Below, piece after piece: positions 45,844-54,821 of a DNA stretch of 64,000 nt. The notes under the pieces were generated by a model. It searched no databases, was not told the origin of the DNA, and saw only the letters and a program-made list of their open reading frames with translations. The stretch is taken from contig CASFJQ010000006.1 in the NCBI GenBank assembly GCA_949295065.1, forward strand, positions 20,543 through 84,542. Reading direction: 5' to 3'. How positions within the stretch are numbered: the first letter of the stretch is position 1; each line of letters begins with the position of its first letter. Source of the DNA: an uncultured Parabacteroides sp. (lineage in GTDB: Bacteria > Bacteroidota > Bacteroidia > Bacteroidales > Tannerellaceae). A program made the translations under genes and the position numbers.

Positions 45844-46200
45844 ATGAAAAAAATTGAAGCTATTATCCGTAGGACAAAATTTGAAGATGTCAAAGATGCG
45901 TTACTTGAAGCTGACATCGAATGGTTCTCCTATTATGAAGTAAGAGGTGTTGGAAAAACTAGGGAAGGACGTATTTACAGAGGTGTAATATACGACACCA
46001 GTTCTATTGAGCGAATACTAATATCAATTGTCGTAAGGGACAAAAATGTTGAAAAGACATTGAATGCTATAATGTCCGCAGCTCAGACCGGAGAAATCGG
46101 TGACGGAAGAATTTTCGTAATCCCGGTTGAAGATTCAATAAGAATTAGAACTGGCGAACGCGGAGATATAGCTCTCTACAATGCCGAACATGAGAAATAG
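45844..46200 (+). CDS. P-II family nitrogen regulator
   Basis: 118 residues. MKKIEAIIRRTKFEDVKDALLEADI is the N-terminal strand and helix. The T-loop region VRGVGKTREGRIYRGVIYD keeps the Tyr that is uridylylated in some P-II proteins (Tyr50 here). IRIRTGERGDIAL is the conserved C-loop ATP-binding segment. It probably binds ATP, ADP and 2-oxoglutarate and gates the adjacent ammonium transporter. Downstream pairing with amtB is the classic GlnK arrangement. I do not decide between glnB and glnK symbols. Confidence 0.95.
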   Translation: MKKIEAIIRRTKFEDVKDALLEADIEWFSYYEVRGVGKTREGRIYRGVIYDTSSIERILISIVVRDKNVEKTLNAIMSAAQTGEIGDGRIFVIPVEDSIRIRTGERGDIALYNAEHEK

Positions 46201-46214
46201 CAAACTGTTATATT

Positions 46215-47627
46215 ATGACTTTAACAACTCAGATTATGAAAACATATACATCAAAATGTTTTGCTGGTGTCCGATTTGCGACACTTTTAATAGCATCAAC
46301 CCTATTACCATTAAAATCAATTGCAGCAGAAGCTGCTACAGATGCTGCTGCTTTATCTGATAAAGTTTCAGAACTAAGTACAGGTATAAATACAGTATGG
46401 ATGCTTTTGGCAGCAATGTTGGTATTTTTCATGCAGCCGGGATTTGCTCTTGTCGAAGCAGGATTTACCAGAACCAAAAATACGGCAAATATTCTGATGA
46501 AGAATCTTGTTGACTTTATTTTCGGTTCGTTGTTATTCTGGTGCATAGGTTTTGAACTTATGTTTGGCGAAGGAAGTTTCGTCGGAATACCACATTTTTT
46601 CAGCCTAGAGGAAATGGGCAAACTTATCAACAACGGACTGCCAATCGAAGGCTTCCTTATTTTCCAAACAGTTTTCTGCGCTACAGCTGCAACTATTGTT
46701 TCAGGAGCCATGGCTGAAAGAACTAAATTTTCAATCTATCTTTTATATACTGTTGCCATAAGCGTACTGATTTATCCAATTTCAGGCCACTGGACTTGGG
46801 GTGGAGGCTGGCTTATGAACAGCGATTCAGATTCTTTTATGATGGGAATGTTCGGAACAACTTTCCATGATTTTGCAGGTTCAACAGTTGTTCACTCTGT
46901 TGGAGGATGGATTGCCTTGATTGGTGCATTTATTCTTGGCCCGCGTATCGGGAAATATGGTAAAGACGGCAAGTCAAAAGCTATTCCCGGACACAGTCTT
47001 ACTTTAGCTTGTCTCGGTGTGTTTATTCTATGGTTCGGTTGGTTCGGCTTCAATCCTGGTTCACAGCTTGCCGCAGCAGGAAGTTCCGACCAGACTGCCA
47101 TTTCACATGTATTCCTTACAACAAACCTGTCTGCTTGTGCCGGTGGTTTCATGTCTTTGATTGTCAGCTGGATTAAATTCGGAAAGCCATCATTGTCACT
47201 GACACTGAATGGCGTACTTGCCGGTTTGGTTGGCGTAACTGCCGGTTGCGACCTTGTTTCTCCAGCAGGTTCAATAATAATAGGTGCAATTTGTGGTACT
47301 GTTATGGTTTTTGCAGTCGAGTTCATTGACCAGAAATTGAAAATAGATGATCCTGTCGGCGCATCATCAGTTCATGGTGTCTGTGGTAGCTTAGGCACAA
47401 TACTGACCGGTCTGTTTGCAACGGAAGAAGGATTGCTTTATGGAGGAGGTTTCGGATTCCTTGGAGCACAGATTTTCGGAGTTATAATTGTCGGTCTTTG
47501 GGCAACATTTATGGGATTCGTAATATTCAAAGGCCTGGATATGCTATTTGGTCTGAGAGTAAACAAAAGAATTGAAGAAGAAGGTTTGGATGTTTACGAA
47601 CACGGTGAATCAGCATATAATAGCTAA
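46215..47627 (+). CDS. amt: Ammonium transporter
   Basis: 470 residues, or 463 from the better signal-peptide ATG at 46236 (MKTYTSKCFAGVRFATLLIASTLLPLKSIAAEA). Eleven membrane helices are expected. MQPGFALVEAGFTRTKNTANILMKNLVDF and FAGSTVVHSVGGW carry the pore His, and DPVGASSVHGVCGSLGTILTGLFA the second His. WTWGGGWL and NPAGS-like FNPGSQLAAAG are family signatures. It conducts ammonium across the inner membrane under P-II control. The operon ends with a terminator. Confidence 0.97.
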   Translation: MTLTTQIMKTYTSKCFAGVRFATLLIASTLLPLKSIAAEAATDAAALSDKVSELSTGINTVWMLLAAMLVFFMQPGFALVEAGFTRTKNTANILMKNLVDFIFGSLLFWCIGFELMFGEGSFVGIPHFFSLEEMGKLINNGLPIEGFLIFQTVFCATAATIVSGAMAERTKFSIYLLYTVAISVLIYPISGHWTWGGGWLMNSDSDSFMMGMFGTTFHDFAGSTVVHSVGGWIALIGAFILGPRIGKYGKDGKSKAIPGHSLTLACLGVFILWFGWFGFNPGSQLAAAGSSDQTAISHVFLTTNLSACAGGFMSLIVSWIKFGKPSLSLTLNGVLAGLVGVTAGCDLVSPAGSIIIGAICGTVMVFAVEFIDQKLKIDDPVGASSVHGVCGSLGTILTGLFATEEGLLYGGGFGFLGAQIFGVIIVGLWATFMGFVIFKGLDMLFGLRVNKRIEEEGLDVYEHGESAYNS

Positions 47628-47690
47628 AAAGAAATATTATTGTTCATTGGCATAACTTACAGGCATAATCGTTATTATATTAGTTGGATT

Positions 47691-47734
47691 TACAGTTCCG
47701 GTCCTTGAATGAATTAGGATTGGAACTGTATTTT
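47691..47734 (+). terminator. Terminator of the nitrogen operon
   Basis: ACAGTTCC (47692-47699) pairs with GGAACTGT (47722-47729), with CCT/AGG inside, followed by ATTTTATT. Confidence 0.75.
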
Positions 47735-48315
47735 ATTATCTGTCAAAATGTCAATGCATAATAGTTTTGCAGATTTTTGACATTCTGTCAAATCAACTCT
47801 CTGAGAATTGATTTTTTCGGATGAAAGTACAGACATGCAGAATTTATCGCAAGGAGAAAGAGTTAAGCTTTTTCAACTTGTCACTTTTATGCGCAAATTA
47901 ACATTTTACTGTCAGAGTTTTTCTATTATATACGGATGGAAAATCAAGGTAAGTAAGAAACAAAAACACAAAACCAATCAAAATGCCAATTACAAAAGGA
48001 TAGGGAAAATGTGCAGAAAAAAAGAGAAAAACTGTGTTTTTGTTCGTTTTAGAAGCTCATTCCATGCGTGACAGCATCTTCTTTCTCTCTTTTCCCGGTT
48101 TATATATAGACATATTTGGATATATTTACTTAAGTAACGGTATTTACTGTAATATATAAATAGAAATGGGGCCGTAAATAAGTAAATTTTCTTCCGATAA
48201 GAATTTAGTACAAACTCTTTATTGGCTAATTTTTATATTAAAAACGCTCTGAATTGCAAAAGGAGATGTTAGCAAAAACGACGGTTTAAATGAATAATGT
48301 CAAAAAAACATTGAA
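47735..48315. other. Gene-poor gap between the nitrogen operon and the small membrane genes
   Basis: TGTCAAAA (47741-47748) and TTTTGACA (47775-47782) form a dyad around a perfect -7 box TAGTTTTG at 47762-47769, so a transcript may start near 47775. The only open frame after it (87 codons from a TTG at 47808) is Lys/Cys-rich, lacks a family resemblance and is not called. The rest is AT-rich with GGATATATTTAC-like motifs and nothing else I can identify. Confidence 0.5.
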
Positions 48316-48426
48316 TTATTTATCATTATGCGTACGCTTCATTTCCTTTTTTTCCTGATAATTAAAATATAGAAGACCTGCAATTGCTATTATCACAAGA
48401 ACTGAACTACTAATAATTGTCAACAT
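48316..48426 (-). CDS. Very small single-pass membrane protein (36 residues)
   Basis: MLTIISSSVLVIIAIAGLLY is a membrane helix and FNYQEKKEMKRTHNDK a basic cytoplasmic tail. The ATG overlaps the stop of the preceding gene as ATGTTGA, implying coupled translation. A longer frame to 48519 would duplicate the other gene in another frame. No family recognised. Confidence 0.6.
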   Translation of the reverse strand: MLTIISSSVLVIIAIAGLLYFNYQEKKEMKRTHNDK

Positions 48427-48614
48427 ATTAAACTCCTTCCTTTTTTTTCTCGCACAAGCAATAAGCCTATAACGAGGATTAACACTACAACGAACATTAA
48501 CAACAGATAATAATACCAAGTTTTACCCATATCGGCAATTATTGAAGATAATATCGCTGCCGTCATTAAATATTTGGCAATATCCATAAGCCATTTTCCT
48601 AATTCTTTTTTCAT
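48420..48614 (-). CDS. Small two-helix membrane protein (64 residues)
   Basis: MKKELGKWLMDIAKYLMTAAILSSIIADMGKTWYYYLLLMFVVVLILVIGLLLVREKKGRSLIC: an amphipathic N-terminus with a first helix (YLMTAAILSSIIADM) and a second strongly hydrophobic helix (YYYLLLMFVVVLILVIGLLLV), then a basic end. It resembles small Bacteroides membrane proteins classed as DUF6722-like, a tentative match. An ideal promoter lies 23 nt upstream, which makes it very likely to be a real gene. The next tiny gene overlaps it by 7 nt. The two may act together. Confidence 0.75.
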   Translation of the reverse strand: MKKELGKWLMDIAKYLMTAAILSSIIADMGKTWYYYLLLMFVVVLILVIGLLLVREKKGRSLIC

Positions 48615-48636
48615 AATTGGTTTTGTTTGATTTCTA

Positions 48637-48667
48637 CAAATGTAAAAATATATCATATATATACAAA
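48637..48667 (-). promoter_or_regulatory. Promoter of the small membrane-protein pair
   Basis: Minus-strand TTTG (48667-48664), 19-bp spacer, TACATTTG (48644-48637): textbook spacing. Confidence 0.7.
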
Positions 48668-48706
48668 ATATAAGATAGAAACTTTTAGAAGAGAGTTATA
48701 AGAACA

Positions 48707-48736
48707 AAAGCCGGGTGAAACAATCCACCCGGCTTT
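48707..48736 (-). terminator. Terminator of mutB
   Basis: AAAGCCGGGTG and CACCCGGCTTT form a perfect 11-bp GC-rich stem 29 nt after the mutB stop. Confidence 0.85.
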
Positions 48737-48764
48737 ATTCATATCAGAATATATTGTTAACGAA

Positions 48765-50912
48765 TTATTCGCCCAACAAAATTTCCATAATCTGGCAAGC
48801 AGCTTTAGAAACTGAAGTACCAGGACCAAAGATAGCAGCAACACCAGCTTTATACAAGAAGTCATAATCCTGTGCCGGAATTACACCACCAGCGATAACG
48901 ATGATATCTTCACGGCCAAGTTTCTTCAATTCTTCGATTACCTGAGGAACCAAAGTCTTGTGACCTGCAGCCAAAGAAGAAACACCCATTACGTGAACGT
49001 CGTTTTCTACAGCCTGACGAGCAGCTTCTGCCGGAGTCTGGAACAATGGTCCCATATCTACGTCGAAACCACAGTCTGCATAACCTGTAGCAACAACTTT
49101 TGCACCACGGTCGTGACCGTCCTGACCCATCTTAGCGATCATGATACGAGGCTGACGACCTTCTTTCTTAGCAAACTCAGCTGTAAGCTCGCAAGCACGC
49201 TGGAAGTCTGCGTCTGTTTTAGTTTCTGATGAGTACACGCCTGAAATAGTTCTAATGATTGCTTTATAACGACCAACAACTGCTTCGCAAGCATCAGAGA
49301 TTTCACCCAAAGATGCACGCAAACCTGCTGCTTTAACAGCCAAGTCAAGCAAGTTGCCTTTACCAGTCTTAACACATTCAGTAATTGCAGCCAAAGCTTC
49401 CTGAACTGCTGCTTCGTCACGGTTAGCACGCAACTCTTTCAACAATTCAATCTGTTCGTTACGAACTGCTGTGTTATCGATTTCAAGGATATCGATTGGA
49501 TCTTCTTTTGGCAAACGATATTTGTTAACACCAACGATAGTCTGAACACCAGAGTCGATACGAGCCTGAGTACGTGCAGCAGCTTCTTCGATACGCATCT
49601 TAGGAAGACCTGTTTCGATAGCTTTAGCCATACCACCCATGCTTTCGATTTCCTGGATCAAAGCCCAACCTTTGTGAACCAATTCGTTTGTCAAAGATTC
49701 TACATAGTAAGAACCGCCCCATGGGTCGATCTGTTTGCAGACCTTAGTTTCTTCCTGGATGTAGATCTGAGTGTTACGAGCAATACGAGCAGAGAAGTCT
49801 GTTGGCAACGCGATAGCTTCGTCCAATGCGTTAGTGTGCAATGACTGAGTGTGACCCAAAGCAGCAGCCATAGCTTCGATACAAGTACGGCCAACGTTGT
49901 TGAATGGGTCCTGTTCTGTCAAAGACCAACCTGAAGTCTGTGAGTGAGTACGCAATGCCAATGATTTAGGATTCTTAGCGCCGAAGCTCTTAACAATCTT
50001 AGCCCACAACATACGAGCAGCACGCATCTTGGCAATTTCCATGAAGTGGTTCATACCGATTGCCCAGAAGAATGACAAACGTGGAGCAAATGCGTCGATG
50101 TCGATACCTGCGTTAACACCAGCGCGAAGATATTCCAAACCGTCGCACAATGTGTAAGCCATTTCGATATCAGCTGTTGCACCAGCTTCCTGCATGTGGT
50201 AACCTGAGATAGAGATTGAGTTGAACTTAGGCATCTTCTGTGATGTATATTCGAAGATGTCAGCGATAATACGCATTGAGAATTCAGGTGGGTAGATATA
50301 TGTGTTACGCACCATGAACTCTTTCAAGATATCGTTCTGGATTGTACCAGCCATTTCTTCCAATTTAGCACCCTGTTCCAAACCAGCGTTGATGTAGAAT
50401 GCCATAACAGGAAGAACGGCACCGTTCATTGTCATAGAAACAGACATCTTGTTCAATGGAATACCGTCGAACAAAACTTTCATGTTTTCCAATGAACATA
50501 TAGAAACACCGGCTTTACCAACGTCACCAACAACACGTTCGTTGTCAGCATCGTAACCACGGTGTGTAGCCAAGTCGAATGCTACAGACAAACCTTTCTG
50601 ACCAGAAGCCAAGTTACGGCGATAGAATGCGTTAGATTCTTCAGCTGTTGAGAAACCGGCATACTGACGGATTGTCCAAGGACGCAATGGATACATTGCG
50701 CTATACGGACCACGCAAATATGGAGGCAGACCTGAAACGAAGTTCAAGTGTTCCATGCCTTCCAAGTCTTCTTTTGTATAAACCGGCTTCACTTCGATGT
50801 GCTCCGGAGTTTTCCAATTGGCTTCGATGCCATTGGCTTTAGCCCATTCAGCTGCGTTAGTTGCAGCAAAACCGGCGTTTTTAATATCTATATCTTTAAA
50901 ATTTGGTCTCAT
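48765..50912 (-). CDS. mutB: Methylmalonyl-CoA mutase large subunit
   Basis: 715 residues. It interconverts succinyl-CoA and methylmalonyl-CoA with adenosylcobalamin, on the succinate-to-propionate path of Bacteroides. [41 protein letters not shown] is the substrate-binding barrel (key part [19 protein letters not shown]). MTMNGAVLP and [14 protein letters not shown] are family motifs. The C-terminal B12 domain has [26 protein letters not shown] with the DxHxxG cobalt ligand, then [14 protein letters not shown]. It follows mutA but is separated by a GxxExxY gene, so it may have its own transcript start as well. Confidence 0.98.
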   Translation of the reverse strand: MRPNFKDIDIKNAGFAATNAAEWAKANGIEANWKTPEHIEVKPVYTKEDLEGMEHLNFVSGLPPYLRGPYSAMYPLRPWTIRQYAGFSTAEESNAFYRRNLASGQKGLSVAFDLATHRGYDADNERVVGDVGKAGVSICSLENMKVLFDGIPLNKMSVSMTMNGAVLPVMAFYINAGLEQGAKLEEMAGTIQNDILKEFMVRNTYIYPPEFSMRIIADIFEYTSQKMPKFNSISISGYHMQEAGATADIEMAYTLCDGLEYLRAGVNAGIDIDAFAPRLSFFWAIGMNHFMEIAKMRAARMLWAKIVKSFGAKNPKSLALRTHSQTSGWSLTEQDPFNNVGRTCIEAMAAALGHTQSLHTNALDEAIALPTDFSARIARNTQIYIQEETKVCKQIDPWGGSYYVESLTNELVHKGWALIQEIESMGGMAKAIETGLPKMRIEEAAARTQARIDSGVQTIVGVNKYRLPKEDPIDILEIDNTAVRNEQIELLKELRANRDEAAVQEALAAITECVKTGKGNLLDLAVKAAGLRASLGEISDACEAVVGRYKAIIRTISGVYSSETKTDADFQRACELTAEFAKKEGRQPRIMIAKMGQDGHDRGAKVVATGYADCGFDVDMGPLFQTPAEAARQAVENDVHVMGVSSLAAGHKTLVPQVIEELKKLGREDIIVIAGGVIPAQDYDFLYKAGVAAIFGPGTSVSKAACQIMEILLGE

Positions 50913-50930
50913 ATTTTGATACTTTTTTTC

Positions 50931-51399
50931 AACACAGAGTTCACAGAGACACAGAGTTTATATTTTTCACTCTATAAATCCGTTTATCTTTCGTTTGATT
51001 CCTTTCGTTAATACAGAAACGTTGAAATTTATCAACAATCCCAACTTCTCATTTGCCAATCTCAAGTAAGTCAAAAGTTGAACCTCATGAATTGGCAACA
51101 ACTGATCTATTGATTTCAATTCCACTATAATATGATTTTCAACCAACAAATCCACACGAAAACTTTTATCTACGACTTCTCCCTTATAAATTACAGGTAA
51201 TTCTACTTGGCTTTGTACCCGAAGACCACGTTTCACCAGTTCCTTAACCATACAAGCCTCATAAACAGATTCCAATAATCCAGGACCCAATTCTCTGTGA
51301 ACTTCAATAGCTGCACCTATAATTGACTCACTGATATTATTGTACCACTCTTTATTCATAATATGATGATTAACTCTGTGTCTCCGTGTCCTCTGTGTT
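50931..51399. mobile_element. Cassette-like unit: GxxExxY gene between 28-bp inverted ACACAGAG repeats
   Basis: Left end 50931-50958 and right end 51372-51399 are inverted copies of each other at 25 of 28 positions (ends read AACACAGAG and ACACAGAGTT, with a central CACAGAG or CACGGAG). They enclose only the GxxExxY gene. The unit interrupts mutA-mutB. No transposase or target-site duplication was seen, so the word mobile is an inference. The same octamer family occurs at 42.1, 59.26 and 63.5 kb. Confidence 0.5.
50967..51359 (-). CDS. GxxExxY protein (PD-(D/E)XK-like fold)
   Basis: 130 residues. NNISESIIGAAIEVHRELGPGLLESVYEACMVKELVKRGL includes the defining GxxExxY motif as GLLESVY. SFRVDLLVENHIIVELKSID carries the D...ExK nuclease-like motif, and EVQLLTYLRLANEKLGLLINFNV is the conserved C-terminal segment. 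The family has no established function; homology suggests a nuclease fold. It sits alone between mutA and mutB on their strand, between inverted ACACAGAG repeats whose right arm abuts the ATG region. Confidence 0.93.
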   Translation of the reverse strand: MNKEWYNNISESIIGAAIEVHRELGPGLLESVYEACMVKELVKRGLRVQSQVELPVIYKGEVVDKSFRVDLLVENHIIVELKSIDQLLPIHEVQLLTYLRLANEKLGLLINFNVSVLTKGIKRKINGFIE

Positions 51400-51414
51400 C
51401 AATAAACCGATTGA

Positions 51415-53283
51415 TTATATTCCAAGTTTAGCATTGAATCCCTTTAATGTTTCCAATACATTGCTCTTGACATTGATGAACTGATCAATACCCTGAGCTT
51501 TCAAGTCTTCCATGCAAGCAGGAGCACCAGCTACTACGAACTGAGCGCGGCCAGCCAAAGCCTTGAATGCAGCAGGAGCCAATTCAGCATATTCATCATC
51601 GCTTGAGCACAAAACTACGATGTCAGCACCTGCGTTTACAGCTGCTTCAACACCAGCTTCAACTGTATCGAAGCCCAAGTTATCGATAGTCTTGTAGCCT
51701 GCACAAGCAAAGAAGTTGCAAGAGAACTGAGAACGAGCCAAACGCATTGCCAAGTTACCGATAGTCAACATGAATGCTTTAGGAGTCTTACCGCTCTTTT
51801 CTGTTGCCAAACGCAAAGCTTCAAAGTCAGAACCACCACGAGAGAAGTCAAGTTTAGTTACACCTTCGCAACCACAATCATTGTGAGCAGCACCGGCGCA
51901 GCAGCAAGCACCTTCTTCTTTCTTAATCTTTTCAGCAGCAACTTCTGTGAAGTTAGGGAACTGGTTAGTACCAAGCAATGTTTCACGACGAGTTGCAACT
52001 GCTTTATGACGTTCAACGTTTGAAGCGTTAACAGCAGCCTGGATTTCACCAGCATTAGCCAATGCACCGAAGCCACCTTTTTCTTCTGTTTCAAGGAACA
52101 ATTTCCAAGCAACATCAGCAATTGAGTTAGTGAACACTTCAACTGTGTATGAACCTGCAGCAGGGTCAACAACTTTGTCGAAATGACATTCTTCCTTCAA
52201 TAACAACTGCTGGTTACGAGCGATACGTTCAGCAAATTCATCCGGAGTTTCGAATGTTTCGTTATATGGACGAACTGTGATTGAATCAACACCTGCAATT
52301 GCAGCAGACATTGCTTCAGTCTGAGAACGAAGCAAGTTAACGTGTGCATCATAAACAGTCATGTTCCACTGTGAAGTCTGAGCATGAACAGCCATTTTGC
52401 AAGCACAGTCACAAGCAGGTTTATAAGCAGCAACGATTTCAGCCCACAACCAACGAGCAGCACGGAACTTAGCGATTTCCATGAAGTAGTTAGAGCTGAT
52501 ACCGAAGTTGAATTTAATAGCTTTAGCGACTTCATCAACAGAGAAACCAGCGTCTGTCAATTTAGCCAACAATTCATTACCCCAAGCCAATGCATAACCC
52601 AATTCCTGAGCGATATAAGCACCGGCATTGTTCAATTCAAATGCATTAACGGCCAAAACTTTGTATTTAGGAAGAGCTTTACCTGCTTTGAGCACAGCAG
52701 ATGCAGTTTCAACCCAATTTTCATTCTTGTGGCCTTTGATTAATGGCTTTTTGAATGGGTCGTAGTTTACAGAACCAACGCATTTAGAAGCATCAACGCC
52801 TTTTGAAGCGAAATATTCTGCCAAAATGCCGATCAATTTTTCAGCCTTGCACAAGCAAGTGTTGAAGTTCAACTCAACACATTCCGGACAGATGCCTTCC
52901 AACAATGCAGCGATGTTTTCAGCAGTTACATCGTCGCCCTTAATGATGAAACCTAAAGAAGTTACACCTTTGTTAAGAACGTCCAATGCTTTTTCGTTAG
53001 CAGCTTTTACACAAGAAACTTCAATGTTCTGGCGAACATACCAATTGTTGTCTTTTTTTGTACCTCTAACAAATGGGAATTCACCAGGAAGAGATGTTGT
53101 TGTGTTCAAACCTTCCAAATCTTCCAAACGATAGAAAGGATTTGCATTAAATCCTTCTCCTGTTTTCCAAACAAGCTTTTTCTCAAACGGAACGCCTTTA
53201 AGGTCGGCCGTAATCTTCGCAACCCATTCTTCTGTTGAGACCGGGGCGAATTCAGAGAAAAGTTTTTCTTTTTGTTCTGCCAT
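51415..53283 (-). CDS. mutA: Methylmalonyl-CoA mutase small subunit
   Basis: 622 residues. It pairs with MutB; the small subunit lacks the cobalt-binding residues and is considered structural. FVRGTKKDNNWYVRQNIEV, NAGAYIAQELGYALAWGNELL, FRAARWLWAEIVAAYKPACDCACKMAVHAQTSQWNMT and DPAAGSYTVEVFTNSIADVAWKLF are family hallmarks (quoted for WLWAEIV and DPAAGSYTVE). The C-terminal Rossmann-like region keeps FDTVEAGVEAAVNAGADIVVLCSSDDEY without DxHxxG. Odd feature: a Cys/His-rich linker at about residues 460-472 (CCCAGAAHNDCGC) between the barrel and the C-terminal domain, which could bind metal. Confidence 0.97.
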   Translation of the reverse strand: MAEQKEKLFSEFAPVSTEEWVAKITADLKGVPFEKKLVWKTGEGFNANPFYRLEDLEGLNTTTSLPGEFPFVRGTKKDNNWYVRQNIEVSCVKAANEKALDVLNKGVTSLGFIIKGDDVTAENIAALLEGICPECVELNFNTCLCKAEKLIGILAEYFASKGVDASKCVGSVNYDPFKKPLIKGHKNENWVETASAVLKAGKALPKYKVLAVNAFELNNAGAYIAQELGYALAWGNELLAKLTDAGFSVDEVAKAIKFNFGISSNYFMEIAKFRAARWLWAEIVAAYKPACDCACKMAVHAQTSQWNMTVYDAHVNLLRSQTEAMSAAIAGVDSITVRPYNETFETPDEFAERIARNQQLLLKEECHFDKVVDPAAGSYTVEVFTNSIADVAWKLFLETEEKGGFGALANAGEIQAAVNASNVERHKAVATRRETLLGTNQFPNFTEVAAEKIKKEEGACCCAGAAHNDCGCEGVTKLDFSRGGSDFEALRLATEKSGKTPKAFMLTIGNLAMRLARSQFSCNFFACAGYKTIDNLGFDTVEAGVEAAVNAGADIVVLCSSDDEYAELAPAAFKALAGRAQFVVAGAPACMEDLKAQGIDQFINVKSNVLETLKGFNAKLGI

Positions 53284-53476
53284 AATAATAGTTATTTATA
53301 ATACTGGTATTAGTAATTATTTTTATTATTTCAAATTTCGAAAGTAAATCAGCAAGTAGTTAACAAGTTTTGCTTTGCCAGCAAACAAGAAGTATTAATC
53401 TAAAGACCTCCAAACTTCTTGACTACTTAAAGCAAGTTTAACTTTACGGAACTCGAGTTTATTCTTATTACTGTGG

Positions 53477-53484
53477 CAAAGGTA
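53477..53484 (-). promoter_or_regulatory. -7 box of the mut operon
   Basis: Minus-strand TACCTTTG, full TAnnTTTG match. It lies about 190 nt before the mutA ATG, so the leader would be long. In that leader (53284-53470) I see AT-rich sequence and no cobalamin riboswitch motifs. Confidence 0.45.
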
Positions 53485-53510
53485 AAATAAATAATTTTCT
53501 GGCAAAAATA

Positions 53511-53540
53511 TTTGGTTAATTAAAATAATCACTATATTTG
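53511..53540 (+). promoter_or_regulatory. Promoter of tRNA-Glu
   Basis: TTTG (53511-53514), 18-bp spacer, TATATTTG (53533-53540), about 44 nt before the tRNA. Confidence 0.7.
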
Positions 53541-53583
53541 CAACGTCTTAAGAAAAACAGACTTTCTATACAAATTATGACTT

Positions 53584-53656
53584 GGCGCTTTCGTCTAGTG
53601 GCCTAGGACGCCGCCCTCTCACGGCGGAAACTCGGGTTCGAGTCCCGGACGCGCTA
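53584..53656 (+). tRNA. tRNA-Glu (anticodon CTC)
   Basis: 73 nt. Anticodon loop CTCTCAC is closed by CCGCC and GGCGG, with anticodon CTC, which reads GAG. The D-arm GTCTAGTGGCCTAGGAC and T-arm TCGGGTTCGAGTCCCGG are intact. The acceptor GGCGCTT against ACGCGCT has one T-C mismatch (position 6 with 67) and a G-T at the end, weaker than usual. CCA is not encoded. Followed by its own terminator. Confidence 0.93.
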
Positions 53657-53661
53657 CAAGT

Positions 53662-53698
53662 AAAAAAGCTTCTGATACTTGATATCAGAAGCTTTTTT
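53662..53698 (+). terminator. Terminator of tRNA-Glu
   Basis: AAAAAAGCTTCTGATA and TATCAGAAGCTTTTTT form a perfect stem with a 5-nt loop and a T tract. Confidence 0.85.
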
Positions 53699-53815
53699 GT
53701 TATACATACAAGTTTTGTATCTGTGAGGCAATAATACAGTTTATGATTTATACATTCTGTCCTTTGTTTTTATCCCCTTTTACCATAAATTTACCCGACA
53801 AAAAACAACGTACAT

Positions 53816-54708
53816 ATGGCACATACACATGAACATCATCATAGGAACTACACATTAAACCGTGTATTTATTTTCTGTATATTGCTGAACAGCATCTATG
53901 TTGTTACAGAAGCTACTGTAGGTATTTTATATGATTCGTTGGGATTGCTCTCCGATGCAGGACACAACTTAAGCGACGTGTTCAGTCTGTTACTTGCCCT
54001 GATTGCAATCCGAATGTCAGGATTAAAGGCCAACAAACATTTTACTTATGGTTATAAGAAAAGCACAATACTTGTTTCTCTACTTAATGCGATAATCCTT
54101 CTTGTAGCAGTTGGAGCAATTATGTTGGAATGTTTCTATAAGCTAAAGAATCCGTCTGTAATTTCGGGTGAAGCAATAAGCTGGACGGCCGGAATCGGCA
54201 TTCTGATTAATGGACTTACGGCATGGCTTTTGAATCGCGACAACAAACACGACCTTAACGTAAGAGGCGCATATCTTCATATGCTAATGGACACTTTGGT
54301 TTCTATCGGAGTTGTGGTTTCGGGAATCATAATAGCTTATACACATTTATATATTATAGATGCTATTATAAGTTTGTTCATCGTAGTGATAATATTCATT
54401 TCCACATTCAAATTACTGAAAGAAAGCCTTTATCTTTCGCTTGATGCTGTTCCTTCATCTGTTTCAATAAAAGAAATAGAAAGCGGATTAAGCGATATTG
54501 AAGAAGTTGAAAGCTGGCATCATCTGCATATATGGGCAATAAGCACTACAGAAAATGCAGCAACTCTGCATATTGTATTGAATAATCTTTCGGATTATGA
54601 AACAGGAAAACAAAAGGTAAAACTACTGTTTGCAGATAAAGGAGTAAGACACTGCACAGTGGAATGTGAACTTCCTGACGTGGACTGTAAAGACAAAATA
54701 CATCTTTG

Positions 54709-54709
<1 letters not shown>
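53816..54709 (+). CDS. Cation diffusion facilitator (zinc/cadmium/cobalt exporter)
   Basis: 297 residues. His-rich start AHTHEHHHRNYTL, six membrane helices, DSLGLLSDAGHNLSDVFSLLLALIA with the first HxxxD metal site (AGHNLSD), and the second site AYLHMLMDTLVSIGV (HxxxD). The cytoplasmic C-terminal domain contains VESWHHLHIWAISTTENAATLHIV. It is ZitB/CzcD-like and exports zinc or related metals in exchange for protons. The stop codon overlaps the 3' end of the convergent tRNA-Thr by one base. Confidence 0.95.
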
Positions 54710-54781
<72 letters not shown>

Positions 54782-54821
54782 AAACCAATTTTTATTTTAT
54801 AACAAAGCAAAATTATTAATT

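Noticed and set aside
47808-48071. 87-codon plus-strand frame starting with TTG
   Set aside because: Composition is Lys/Arg/Cys-rich with no domain; the ATG version is shorter still. A promoter lies upstream, so it was left as doubtful and described in the gap entry.
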